From assembly GCA_030849465.1 (NCBI GenBank), contig JARVLF010000005.1, forward strand, positions 1 through 64,000: DNA of 64,000 nucleotides. The letters run 5' to 3'. Position 1 is the first letter of the stretch, and each line of letters begins with the position of its first letter. The translations under genes were made by a program, and so were the position numbers. The notes under the pieces were generated by a model, which ran no database searches, was not told the DNA's origin, and saw only the letters and a list, made by a program, of their open reading frames with translations. Below, one piece after another: positions 1-8,817 of this stretch. The stretch comes from Moesziomyces globuligerus. Lineage: Eukaryota; Basidiomycota; Ustilaginomycetes; Ustilaginales; Ustilaginaceae.

Positions 1-175
1 ACCCTAACCCTAACCCTAACCCTAACCCTAACCCTAACCCTAACCCTAACCCTAACCCTAACCCTAACCCTAACCCTAACCCTAACCCTAACCCTAACCC
101 TAACCCTAACCCTAACCCTAACCCTAACCCTAACCCTAACCCTAACCCTAACCCTAACCCTAACCCTAACCCTAA
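1..175. repeat. Telomere, 29 copies of CCCTAA
   Basis: The first 175 bases are an uninterrupted run of the hexamer CCCTAA, the C-rich strand of a TTAGGG telomere read inward from the chromosome end. No variant units are seen. The junction to unique sequence is at about position 176. The window therefore begins at, or within, the physical end of a chromosome arm. Confidence 0.99.
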
Positions 176-850
176 GAAGGCAACTGTGGTCCACCACGGA
201 TGCAGAAGCTCCGTGCTCTTTCCAAAATAGCTCTCTAGCCACCTGCGGTGCGGCGCTCGAGCAGCAAGGCTACTTGCAAAGACCGTGTTGATCTTGTCTT
301 TGAGTGTCGTCAGCACCAGCTTGGCATGCTGCCTTGTCCACCACAGCAATGCAAAGGCTTCATCACGGTACTTGGGGTTGGTGGTCTCAGATGTGAAGCC
401 CAGGCTGACTTCCCCCCGGCTGTGCCAGATCCCCAGATGATGCTCGACCAGGTTCCGCTTGTTTTTGTGTATGGCACTCCGTGTTGCCTTTCCTGTCTGC
501 GTGGTCTTCTTGGCCAAATAAGCATCAAGGAGGATCCTGCCCGCCTTGGAGCTAGCTTTTGCCTTCCGATGCACTTCCCAGGATGTTGGAGCTAGCCGTT
601 GTACTATCACCTTGTGGTTGCTGCCGTCCATGAGTGTGAGATTGGGAACAGCACATCCGGGCTGCGGCTCTCCGATGACTTGAAGCTGGGTACCCTCGGT
701 CCAGTGCTCCTTCTGCCAGCCAGGTATGGGATCCACGGTGATTGCAAGTTCCTCCTGCTTGCTTTGCTGGTATAGTTGCCGTTGAGCTGCTTCACGGACC
801 TTCCTTGCCGTCTTCTTGCGGGCAATTGCTTCAGGTGTTTTTGCTGGCAT
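1..850 (-). CDS. Telomere-truncated open frame of unknown function (no stop codon)
   Basis: On the minus strand an ATG at 850 opens a frame (start MPAKTPEAIARKKTARK) that runs about 225 codons without a stop, reaches the telomere junction at 176 and continues through TTAGGG as alternating Leu-Gly to base 1. Two of the three frames of the repeat, including this one, lack a stop. The protein is basic at the N terminus and then mixed helical, with a Trp-rich segment LLWWTRQHAK and, near the junction, RRWLESYFG. I do not recognise the family. The simplest reading is a subtelomeric gene whose 3' end was lost and capped by telomere addition. It points the same way as the 937-aa frame upstream and may be a second gene of that element or its last exon. 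The normal protein-like composition, the unbroken frame and the ATG support coding. Confidence 0.5.
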   Translation of the reverse strand, partial: MPAKTPEAIARKKTARKVREAAQRQLYQQSKQEELAITVDPIPGWQKEHWTEGTQLQVIGEPQPGCAVPNLTLMDGSNHKVIVQRLAPTSWEVHRKAKASSKAGRILLDAYLAKKTTQTGKATRSAIHKNKRNLVEHHLGIWHSRGEVSLGFTSETTNPKYRDEAFALLWWTRQHAKLVLTTLKDKINTVFASSLAARAPHRRWLESYFGKSTELLHPWWTTVAFLGLGLGLGLGLGLGLGLGLGLGLGLGLGLGLGLGLGLGLGLGLGLGLGLGLGLGLGLG

Positions 851-871
851 GTTGACGGATGGAGATCAGAC

Positions 872-1112
872 GGGGGTCCCGTCTCCAAACTCAACTTTCC
901 CAAGCCAAAGTGAAAATTTTGACGCGGTACCCCCTCCACCTGGAACGAGCGCGCCCATCTGGGGGTACCGCCTCCAAACTCAACTTTCCCGAGCCAAAGT
1001 GAAAATTTTGACGCGGTACCCCCTCCACCTGGAAAGAGCGTGCCCATTGGGGGTACCGCCTCAAAATTCCAACTTCCCCTGCCAAAATGAAAATTTGGAC
1101 ACAGTACCCCCA
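872..1112. repeat. Subtelomeric tandem repeat, about 88-bp unit, three copies
   Basis: Three imperfect direct copies start near 872, 961 and 1049; the third is incomplete. Each has a GGGGGTACCG-like start, a tract AAAGTGAAAATTTTGAC, a GGTACC palindrome and CCCTCCACCTGGAA. The array fills the gap between the telomere-truncated frame and the end of the 937-aa frame, so it may be a promoter-proximal repeat of the former or intronic. Function unknown. Confidence 0.9.
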
Positions 1113-1180
1113 GCTCTCATCCAGCTCACCCGGACCACTGTTCAGCTTGCACAAACACACGTGAACAAAATGATATTCTC

Positions 1181-3994
1181 CTACTGCCTAGAGTGTGTCA
1201 GCACCTCGTATCCATCACCCATAAGCTTGACAAGGCCCACATATGGCCCAACGCTGCCAACCGGAATGACCTGGCAGGACCACGCTCTGCGCAGAAGCGT
1301 GAGGTGGGCAATGTGAGTGTTGAACGCACCTGCCACACCGTGCAGCAGCAAGACCTCCTCCTCCGTGCTGAGCTCTGCATCACGCACAGCCAGCTTGTTG
1401 ATGCAGGCATGGACGGCAACCCTGCTCCGTGCACCAATGTGATGCTCCACTGCCAGAGTGTTGTCCCGCAGCCAGTCTGTTGCTGCCTCCTGGATCTCAA
1501 TGGGACCTGGCCCACCGTGTTGATCTTCCAACGCAAAGGAGAGGCACTCCAGCATGGACTCGCGCATGCTGGCAAACTCATGCGTGCGGACAAGACCGCT
1601 GAGGTCCCTCCGCTGGCTGAGCTTGCGGACAGCTTGGTCTGCAGGTATGCTTGCAAACAGCAGCCGTGCTGGATCCACAATGAGCGTGCTGAGGTCAACG
1701 CCCAGCTGCCGGTTGAATGCCAGCGTGGCAATGTGCATGCGGAATTTCTGCGCGCCAAGGGTGGCTCGGCACTCAGTGCAGCGGATGCGGAACTGATGGG
1801 CACCTCCACAGAGGATGTAGGTGCCCACGCGCCGGCAACCCTGGCACCGCAGGTGGATTTGAATGTGCCCAAACAAATTCTTGGTCCGCTTGGGCGTGCT
1901 GAACCGCTCCAGCTCTTGCGCCAGATCCACCGCAGCTTGGTTGGACACCCACCATGCGGTGGGACTGTCCAGCGCTGTGGGCCGTCTGCCCGGATGCCAA
2001 CCCATTGCATTGTACAGGTCCACCACGGCTTGCCGCTGCAGCCGTGTGGACTGCTTGCTGCTGTTGCCCTGGAAGAGCTGCTTCTGCTCTGCAACAGCAA
2101 GCAGCACATCAAGATCCCTGAACATGTCTTCTTTCTTGATGGTGTGCGTCAGCAGCTGCTGCACTCCTGCTTGTGCGGTGAACAGGTAGCGTGGATCAAG
2201 GAAGCGGCTTGCCTTTGCCACTTGCTGCGCCTGCTGCATGGTGGCCGCTTGCACGGTGAGCTCCAGCCGGATGCCGCTGCCCACCTCTGGTGCTGTGCCA
2301 GAGACGCGCTCTTTCCACCTCTGCAGTGTGGCAATGCGGTCTTTCACCGTCTTCATGATCATCGGCTGACCTCCCTGCCCGGCACCTGCTGCTCCGGCTT
2401 TGAGCAGGTGCGTGAGTTTGGAATATGCCTTGAAATGGGAAATTCCATCAGCACGGTGAGTCCACCGCAGCTCCACACTGCCAAAACCACGGCCAATGCG
2501 CAGAGCGCTGGGATACTGCTTGTAGCCGCCCTTCTTTGTTTTGGGTGCAAGCAGCGTGACGTGGCCTGTGTCCACCGTGCAGCCAATGTCAAACACATTG
2601 AACGCCTGCATTGGATGCTCTGCTAGCGCAGCTGGATCCAGGAAGCGGTGGATGGGCACCTTGAAGCCGTACGCACCCATGCGTACACTCTGGCAGCCTA
2701 TGTCCTGGAGCGCCTCCACCAGGATGCTGATCTCCACCCGCAGCTCTCCAAAGGTGAGCGTCTTGGGGTGTTCAGAGGGGACAAGGATGGCGTGTTGTGG
2801 CGGTCCCTGCAGCCGTGCTACAAGGGGGAGCTTGAACTGCAGTTCAAAGCGGAAGACCACCTTGAGCTCGGCAAAATAGACCCAATTGTCAAAGACGTGC
2901 ATGTCCTTGAAATCAGGTGCATGGCTGATCAAGGACGCGTAGCAGCCAGCTGGAAAAATCTGAAGCATGCTGGCAGGAGAAATTGTCACCGAAAAGGAGT
3001 CCACATCCGTGTGGACAGGCACGTCCCAGTTGGAAATTGGTGCCATGGCTGGGATAGGCGGGAGTTTTGGAAGCTGCTCCCCTGTGTCCAGCACCAGCTG
3101 GGGTGCAGACGGTGCTTCTGCCTCCTCCTCAGCGGTGTCAAGAGCAGGCAGCAGTACCACAATACCGTCTGCTGGCATGTCTTGAACATCTTGCAGCTCT
3201 GGCGTATGCTGGGGACGTGCTTGTGTTGGTGCCGCAGGTCCTTCTTGGGGAAGGTACGGTAGCGTCTCTCTGTCTTCTTCTCCATCCGACTCCTGGTCAG
3301 AGTCCGTGTTGGTGTCAGGTCCATGTGGAGATAGGCTGGGCACAAGACCAGGAGACGCGTCAATTTCCAGGGAAATGTCCATCTCCAGTCCGTCTCCGTC
3401 TCCATCTTGCCCAGACTCTGGCTCTGGATCCACATCTGGCTCCCGCTCAGAATCAGAGATGTGTGTCTCCGCTGGAAAATCCAAGATTGGGCTTGGAGGC
3501 AGGCTGGGCACCAGACCAGAAGACGCGTCAATTTCCTGGAAATTCTCCTCCTCCACATCTGCCTCCGTGCCTGTTGCCTCCGGGGCCAGTGGTGAGCTGC
3601 AGGACGGTGATGCTGTGTGCACGGGTGCTGGGCTTGCACTTGGAGGCGGCAGCGGGGCCAGAGCCTGCGCCAGCGCTGATGCAGCTGCCACAATGGCTGC
3701 TGCTGCAGTCTGCTCTGCCGGCGCTGATTCTGACTGTGCTGGAGCAAAATTTTCTGCTGCTGCAGCTGCTGCTGCTGTGGGCTGGGACTGTACACCCTGG
3801 CACTTACGGATGCCCTGGTGCTTGCGCAGTGCCGCAGCATTCACCACTACCTGGCCGCACTGGCATGCAACCAGCCCAACAGCAGCAGCAGCCTCCTGAC
3901 TGACGTGTGCACCGCTGTGCGCCTTGCGCAAATGATTGGTGATGTTTGTTGCCGCATAGGAGAGACCGCAAACAGGGCAGGTTGTCCATGACAT
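1181..3994 (-). CDS. Subtelomeric zinc-finger protein, 937 aa, unknown function
   Basis: A single uninterrupted frame of 937 codons is transcribed toward the telomere, starting at ATG 3994. Residues 6-26 form a C2H2 finger (C6, C9, H21, H26). Residues 44-65 form a second Cys/His motif (C44, C46, H59, C65). Residues about 65-330 are low-complexity Ala/Pro and Asp/Glu. From about 340 a well-structured part follows; it includes a CQGC...CTEC zinc-ribbon-like cluster near residue 725. A segment with FKAYSKLTHL followed at a distance by RLELTV loosely recalls replication-initiator proteins, but this is weak. Ustilago maydis subtelomeres are known to carry RecQ-like helicase genes; I see no helicase motif here, so it is not itself a helicase. 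It may be a second ORF of a telomere-associated mobile element. Intronless. Confidence 0.8.
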   Translation of the reverse strand: MSWTTCPVCGLSYAATNITNHLRKAHSGAHVSQEAAAAVGLVACQCGQVVVNAAALRKHQGIRKCQGVQSQPTAAAAAAAENFAPAQSESAPAEQTAAAAIVAAASALAQALAPLPPPSASPAPVHTASPSCSSPLAPEATGTEADVEEENFQEIDASSGLVPSLPPSPILDFPAETHISDSEREPDVDPEPESGQDGDGDGLEMDISLEIDASPGLVPSLSPHGPDTNTDSDQESDGEEDRETLPYLPQEGPAAPTQARPQHTPELQDVQDMPADGIVVLLPALDTAEEEAEAPSAPQLVLDTGEQLPKLPPIPAMAPISNWDVPVHTDVDSFSVTISPASMLQIFPAGCYASLISHAPDFKDMHVFDNWVYFAELKVVFRFELQFKLPLVARLQGPPQHAILVPSEHPKTLTFGELRVEISILVEALQDIGCQSVRMGAYGFKVPIHRFLDPAALAEHPMQAFNVFDIGCTVDTGHVTLLAPKTKKGGYKQYPSALRIGRGFGSVELRWTHRADGISHFKAYSKLTHLLKAGAAGAGQGGQPMIMKTVKDRIATLQRWKERVSGTAPEVGSGIRLELTVQAATMQQAQQVAKASRFLDPRYLFTAQAGVQQLLTHTIKKEDMFRDLDVLLAVAEQKQLFQGNSSKQSTRLQRQAVVDLYNAMGWHPGRRPTALDSPTAWWVSNQAAVDLAQELERFSTPKRTKNLFGHIQIHLRCQGCRRVGTYILCGGAHQFRIRCTECRATLGAQKFRMHIATLAFNRQLGVDLSTLIVDPARLLFASIPADQAVRKLSQRRDLSGLVRTHEFASMRESMLECLSFALEDQHGGPGPIEIQEAATDWLRDNTLAVEHHIGARSRVAVHACINKLAVRDAELSTEEEVLLLHGVAGAFNTHIAHLTLLRRAWSCQVIPVGSVGPYVGLVKLMGDGYEVLTHSRQ

Positions 3995-4080
3995 ATTGGC
4001 TGGCGGAGGGGAGTGGGTGATGTGATGGGCATTGACGGGTGCACATCTCTGCTACTTGCCCTTGATGGTCTCCCTTTTGT

Positions 4081-4300
4081 AGCTGACCGTCTCTCTGACT
4101 GTAGCGGACCGTCTCCATTTTTGAAGCAGACCGTCTTTATTTCTGAAGTGGACCGTCTTGATTTTTGAAGCAGACCGTCTTGATTTTTGAAGTGGACCGT
4201 CTTGATTTTTGAAGCAGACCGTCTTGATTTTTGAAGCGGACTGTCTTCCTGTGAAATTCAACGCGTCAGATTTTTGAATTGGACCGTCTTCCATGAGGGC
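4081..4300. repeat. 22-bp tandem repeat upstream of the 937-aa gene
   Basis: About eight imperfect copies of a 22-bp unit of the form GACCGTCTTGATTTTTGAAG plus CA, TG or CG lie just upstream (minus-strand sense) of the start of the zinc-finger gene. Outer copies are more diverged. The position suits a promoter repeat or an element boundary. An open frame across the array is only translation of the repeat. Bases 4300-4467 show nothing further. Confidence 0.85.
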
Positions 4301-4467
4301 AGACCAGGGACCGCTGGATGCCAAGCGCGTCCAAAAGTTGGAAACCCACCGTCAAAAGGATCTGGAACCCTAACCCAGCGCCCCGCAAATGAGACCAGCG
4401 GCATACTCATAGGAATAATGAGTGCGCGGCTTGCTTCTGTGCCATCAGATGCTAAAATCTACGAAAT

Positions 4468-4889
4468 ATGTACTTGCGCAACGCGGCGTATCTCGTCAAC
4501 GACTATGACAAGGCAATTTCATTCTTCGTCGGGATCCTAGACTTTGAGCTGGTGGAGGACTCGACGAGCAAAACCAACAACGGACGACCCAAGCGATGGG
4601 TAGTCGTTCGTCCACCGGGTGCCCAGACGGGTCTGCTGCTGGCTAAGGCGGATGAGGAGCAAGAATCGCAGCTTGCAGCGGTGGGCAACCAGTTCGGCGG
4701 GCGCGTCGGCTTCTTCCTCGAGGTAGAACACTTTGACGATACGTACCGCCACATGCTTGCCAACGGCGTCGCCTTCGCCAGGGAGCCTAGGGACGAGCCA
4801 TACGGACGAGTTGCCGTCTTTCCGACTTGTACGGTAACCTCTGGGATCTCCTCGGTCCGGTCTCAATGTCAGACACTCCCTCTTCCTAA
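4468..4889 (+). pseudogene. Glyoxalase/bleomycin-resistance (VOC) family protein, frameshifted
   Basis: From ATG 4468 the protein starts YLRNAAYLVNDYDKAISFF, the first beta-alpha unit of a VOC domain (small metalloenzymes or drug-binding proteins). It continues through VGFFLEVEHFDDTYRHM and GVAFAREPRDEPYGRVAVF. After VF (about 4821) the frame is lost. One base off, the expected family ending DLYGNLWDLLGP appears and stops at TAA 4887-4889. A single base is therefore missing near 4822, or the assembly has an error there. The family ending is clear in the shifted frame. The intact length would be about 140 aa. Short, single-domain, intronless and bacterial in style, so horizontal transfer is possible. 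Confidence 0.75.
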
Positions 4890-5077
4890 ATCTGGAGCAG
4901 TCTTCTTTGTAGAGAATTGTTGGCCCAAATTCGAGGTTGGCATTGCGTCGTTTGCCCTTCTTGGCGGGTGTGCTCATACCATTGCCACCGTAAGCAGACG
5001 ATGCCGTAGGGCTATGGGCTGTGCATTGCGTTGAGATGAAGGCGCGCCAGAAAAAAACTGGTATCATGCATATTCTG

Positions 5078-6667
5078 TCAAGAGCGATCCGTCTGCTGTT
5101 GCTCGATGAGGTGGACGCCTTTTTTATCGTCACACCAGAACGCCAAGCCAAGAGCGCCGAGCAGAGTTGCCGCACAAACTACTGCTGGCAATCTGGTGAT
5201 GTTTGTCGCCGTTACAATGGGGCCATTGACGATTTGCGGGATCCAGATGGTGGCGCAAGACAGCACCGTCTGGAAGCCAAAGTATTCGATCTCGCGACCG
5301 CGTGGCAAAAGCTGGGCAAAGAGGACGGTGAAGGAGAAGTTGATCAGCGCTCCGGTGAAGCCCTGCACTGCTTGCCAAAGGTAGAACTCCCAAGGTTGTT
5401 TGAAGCCGATTCGACTGCGCGTTGAAATGCCGATGCAACACCAGACGGTAACGAACAAGTTGACCGCCAGAGCGACCAGCATCACGGCCTTCAGTGCAGA
5501 ATTGGACGACTGAAGACGTCCGCGCAAGATTCGTGGGTAAACACAAGCTGAGAACATCCCGGCTAGCAGTGCTGACGCGGGCTGGACAAGCGCGTAGGCT
5601 GTATAGATGCGGATGTCACGCGATACGTTCAGTGTGTACAGGCTCCCCGTAACTCCACCAAAGACGAGCGAGGCGTCGGCATAGATGGTGTATGAGACTA
5701 GCAGCTTAAATGCCTGGGGGTACTTGCTGATGCCTCGAAGCAGATCGAGCACTGTCTGGAAGGGTTCGCAGAAGGCATTCGTGGACGCTCGGCCGTGGGG
5801 GGCTGGGGCAGCTTTCGGAAGCAAGAGCCACGCCGCTAGGGTGATGACGATGCTTATCACGCCGGCTGACGTCGACACGTAAAGCCCAGCAGAGGATGCC
5901 GAGACGTAAGAAATGCCAATGGTGAGGAGCAGAACGGCGATCTGGCCAATGCTGAGCGCGTTGCTACCCCATACCGCTGCCTTTGTCCCCTTGACTTCAC
6001 GCGCGGCGCGTAGTGGCTCGCTTGGCAAAATTGCGAGGCCAAAGGGCTGTTCTGGATGACTCTCGTCCTTTCCATCGTCATAGCAGCTGAACATGACGTA
6101 CGGTACAACGTACTTGCCCCAATTTCCCGCCAGAAAGCCGAGGAGGTTGAAAACGACGTAGAGAGCGGCGAGGGCGGCAAAGGTGGGGCTGTCTACCTTT
6201 GTGAGCGCCGCCGAGGGTAGAGCAAGGGCAGCATAAGCGATGGTCAGGAGCACATACTGCTCCCTCTTGTAGCCCATGCGGTCTCCGATGCCGGAGAGAG
6301 CGAGTATCAGCACGCCAGTGGACACGTAGGTGATCGCGTGGATGTAGTTGTTGAACGAGACATAATTGATGAAGCTGTTTGTGCCAAAGGGCACCTCGCA
6401 CGCAGTTGCCAGCAGCAAACAGCCCGAGCCTTGCGGCTGTCCTGGCTCGTTGCCAATTGTGTACCCAACGATCTGCATCTGATAGGTGATGTACGTGTTG
6501 AATGCGCTGAAGGGAGCACCGATTGCAAATTGGGTCATCGCAAATCCGGTCTTGTGCTGTCGCTCGAGCGAAAAGCATCTCTGGCGCGTTTCGGCCGCCG
6601 AGTTGTTCTGGCCCTCAGGCAACCTCATTTTGAGGTTGCCTGGCTTTTCTTTGTTCTCGTACTCCAT
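5078..6667 (-). CDS. Atg22-like major facilitator transporter
   Basis: 529 aa from ATG 6667; an upstream in-frame extension starts only at TTG. About twelve hydrophobic segments span the protein after a polar N terminus of about 50 residues. The segment GTNSFINYVSFNNYIHAITYVSTGVLILALSGIGDRMGYKR, the loop with CYDDGKDESHPEQ and the overall layout resemble the Atg22/UMF1 branch of the major facilitator superfamily. Its yeast member exports amino acids from the vacuole after autophagy. The substrate here is not known and several paralogs usually occur in fungi. No intron seen. It is divergent from the broken secreted-protein gene to the right; bases 6668-7225 lie between them. Confidence 0.75.
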   Translation of the reverse strand: MEYENKEKPGNLKMRLPEGQNNSAAETRQRCFSLERQHKTGFAMTQFAIGAPFSAFNTYITYQMQIVGYTIGNEPGQPQGSGCLLLATACEVPFGTNSFINYVSFNNYIHAITYVSTGVLILALSGIGDRMGYKREQYVLLTIAYAALALPSAALTKVDSPTFAALAALYVVFNLLGFLAGNWGKYVVPYVMFSCYDDGKDESHPEQPFGLAILPSEPLRAAREVKGTKAAVWGSNALSIGQIAVLLLTIGISYVSASSAGLYVSTSAGVISIVITLAAWLLLPKAAPAPHGRASTNAFCEPFQTVLDLLRGISKYPQAFKLLVSYTIYADASLVFGGVTGSLYTLNVSRDIRIYTAYALVQPASALLAGMFSACVYPRILRGRLQSSNSALKAVMLVALAVNLFVTVWCCIGISTRSRIGFKQPWEFYLWQAVQGFTGALINFSFTVLFAQLLPRGREIEYFGFQTVLSCATIWIPQIVNGPIVTATNITRLPAVVCAATLLGALGLAFWCDDKKGVHLIEQQQTDRS

Positions 6668-7225
6668 CTTCTGGCACCCCTTTGTCTTCGATTGATGTAG
6701 GAAGAAGTTGGGCAAGTCCCGGACAATTGCTCAATCGGAGGGGCTTTGAAGCAGAGATACGGAAAGCACGTCGAGGTACACGTATATGTATGAAAGACTT
6801 GCCTTGTCCCGAGTAGAGATTGTGTGCTGATGGCTTGGTCGAAGTCCGCAGTTCCAAGATTGGAATGACGCCGTGGGTCCCCACATTGGTATCAGCTGCC
6901 CTGACGTGCCTGGACCCTGAGGTTGTGGACACACTGAGTTTCACCGGAGCCTTTTGGAAGATTCTCGGAGCCTTTCAAACGCCAGCATTTCTTGACAGGT
7001 GTTCACGCTCTGAGATGGATAACAGACTGGCTTGCTCAGTCATCAAATACGCCTATCAGGGTAGGCTAGATTCCTATCTGGAAGTTGGAAGCAGGATCTC
7101 TCGTCCGGATTTCGAACTGTCGGAGGGTTTTCGTGTCGAGATCGTCACCAAAACCGTAATTCAATGGAGGGCACAGAGCAACTGTTCTACACTCCGACCG
7201 GTCCCGTAGCATCGGGGCCAAGGCG
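6668..7225. other. Intergenic, no gene supported
   Basis: Holds the 5' region of the Atg22-like gene (minus) and the start side of the decayed Thr-rich gene (plus). Open frames here have no ATG and no recognisable content. Confidence 0.5.
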
Positions 7226-8360
7226 TTGCTGGTACTCTGGTGCTACCTCGCGTTCTCTGCGGGCCTCGCACAGGCGCTTGTTCCATTCCCTGCACTCAAG
7301 CCGGCTTTTGGCTTGCCGTCTTTCGACTTGACGGTGACCAAGGTTGCCTGCAGCACAATTCTTGGCCCAGGTGCTGCGGTCAATCCGCTGCCAACGCAGT
7401 GCAAGACGACGACAAATCACGTCACCAACGCAGTGCCCAGGTGGGACGCGCTCCAAAGACGACCATTACTCCCGCTCCGGTTACGATCACCTCAACGGCT
7501 ACACAGACTGTTGCGACCGCCAGCACCGAACTCGCTGTCACAGACACCTCAACTGTCACCACTACACCCCGCGTGACGCAGACTGACACCGCCATTGCTA
7601 CGCAGACCGTCGACAGCTTTACACCGTGCGCTTCGCAAATCGTCGCTGCCGGTGCTCAGCCGTTTCGTCGCGCTCTGCCCACGATGGCGGCAGACCAGCA
7701 ATTTTGGGCTAGAGGAGCCCCCAAGAGCTCGGTTCTGCTTCGACTTGGACAGCAGTCCGGCCTCAAGAACAAATTGGTCGCTTGCAACAAGATCTTCAAA
7801 ATTGTTGAAGAGCGGATCGCCATCAGATTTCTCCAGAAGACTCAGACCGTCACTGCTGCTCCGCAGACGACCACTCGGCAGACGACGGTCACTGCCACTT
7901 CGACTGTCACCGTCGCCCCTCCCCATATATCGGTGACCGAGACGAGCACCGCTGCTACCTCGACGAGCACTGTCTCCACCATCACTACCCAGACTGAGAC
8001 AGTTTTGACGTTGGTAATTGCCATAGCCACCGCCACGACCACCGCTTGCGCCGCATGCGCTACCAACAACATTGTCAGTAGCATTGACTCTAAGCCCATT
8101 ACTGATGCTTCGTTTCCACCCAGCATCGTTGACGCAAGCCTCGTGGCCAGCGCCACGGAGTGTTGTGAAACGTGTCAGCGCGACGCTCACTGCCGGTCTT
8201 CTTTCTTCGATACCAAGGAAACTTGCTACGTGGTCAGCACAACATGTGCCCAGCCACATATACAGCTTATTTGTCCGGGCCCTCTGGCCAGTTATACACC
8301 GTCAGCACACCGTCAGCAATGGCCGATGCGGAAGCATTATTCTCCAGCCGTAAGCGCTAG
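7226..8360 (+). pseudogene. Secreted Thr-rich protein with PAN/Apple-like domain, broken
   Basis: Three frames have to be joined to read a sensible protein. Frame one gives a hydrophobic leader (LLVLWCYLAFSAGLAQA), preceded by TTG rather than ATG, then a run to about 7400. Frame two (about 7450-8250) gives a Thr/Ser-rich stalk with repeated TTxTxT and then CCETCQRDAHCRSSFF...ETCYV, a PAN/Apple-like cysteine pattern. Frame three (about 8255-8360) gives YTAYLSGPSGQLYTVST and a stop at 8358-8360. The intervals are too short for introns, so two frameshifts and a lost start are the simplest reading. Intact relatives would be cell-surface or secreted glycoproteins. A sequencing-error origin cannot be excluded. 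Confidence 0.4.
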
Positions 8361-8817
8361 CAGAGGGGCAGTAGCGCAGTCGCTTTGTCCAGTCAGTGGC
8401 CGCCTGCTCCGAGGACAAGCAGGAGGAGACCAAGCCCAAGAAAACAGAGCCAAAGAGACAGCCTAGGGAGTACTTCAATGTGTCGATCTTACTGCGCTTG
8501 CTCTTTCGGTGGAAACGACCACTTCGCTGGTGGTGTATGATGTCGAGAGTGGTAGCGAGCGGAGCCCGACGCGTAGATGGGCAATTCCGTGCGTTTCGCC
8601 TGGGCGAGCCGCGTTCGACTTGAAAGAAAGCTGCGGGGCGGCTGCGGGGAAAGAAAATAAATAGGCAGCGGCAATACAGAAATGTAAGTATCATCAGGAT
8701 CTCCTGCACTGAAAGCGCTCACCTCGGGGTACGTTTCGACCTCGCCAACAGAAAGGAATATATAGTAAGACGAGATCCATCTTTGCAGGCCTGTTGTCGT
8801 TCACCCACTGCTGCCAA
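8361..8817. other. Intergenic, upstream of the SRPBCC gene
   Basis: No gene supported. Contains an AT-rich stretch at about 8650-8665 and the TATA-like site annotated separately. Confidence 0.5.
8759..8764 (+). promoter_or_regulatory. TATA-like element of the SRPBCC gene
   Basis: TATATA lies 54-59 bases upstream of ATG 8818, a usual distance for a fungal TATA box. Inferred from position only. Confidence 0.35.

Noticed and set aside
4052..4324. 90-codon minus-strand frame upstream of the zinc-finger gene
   Set aside because: It is only translation of the 22-bp tandem repeat.
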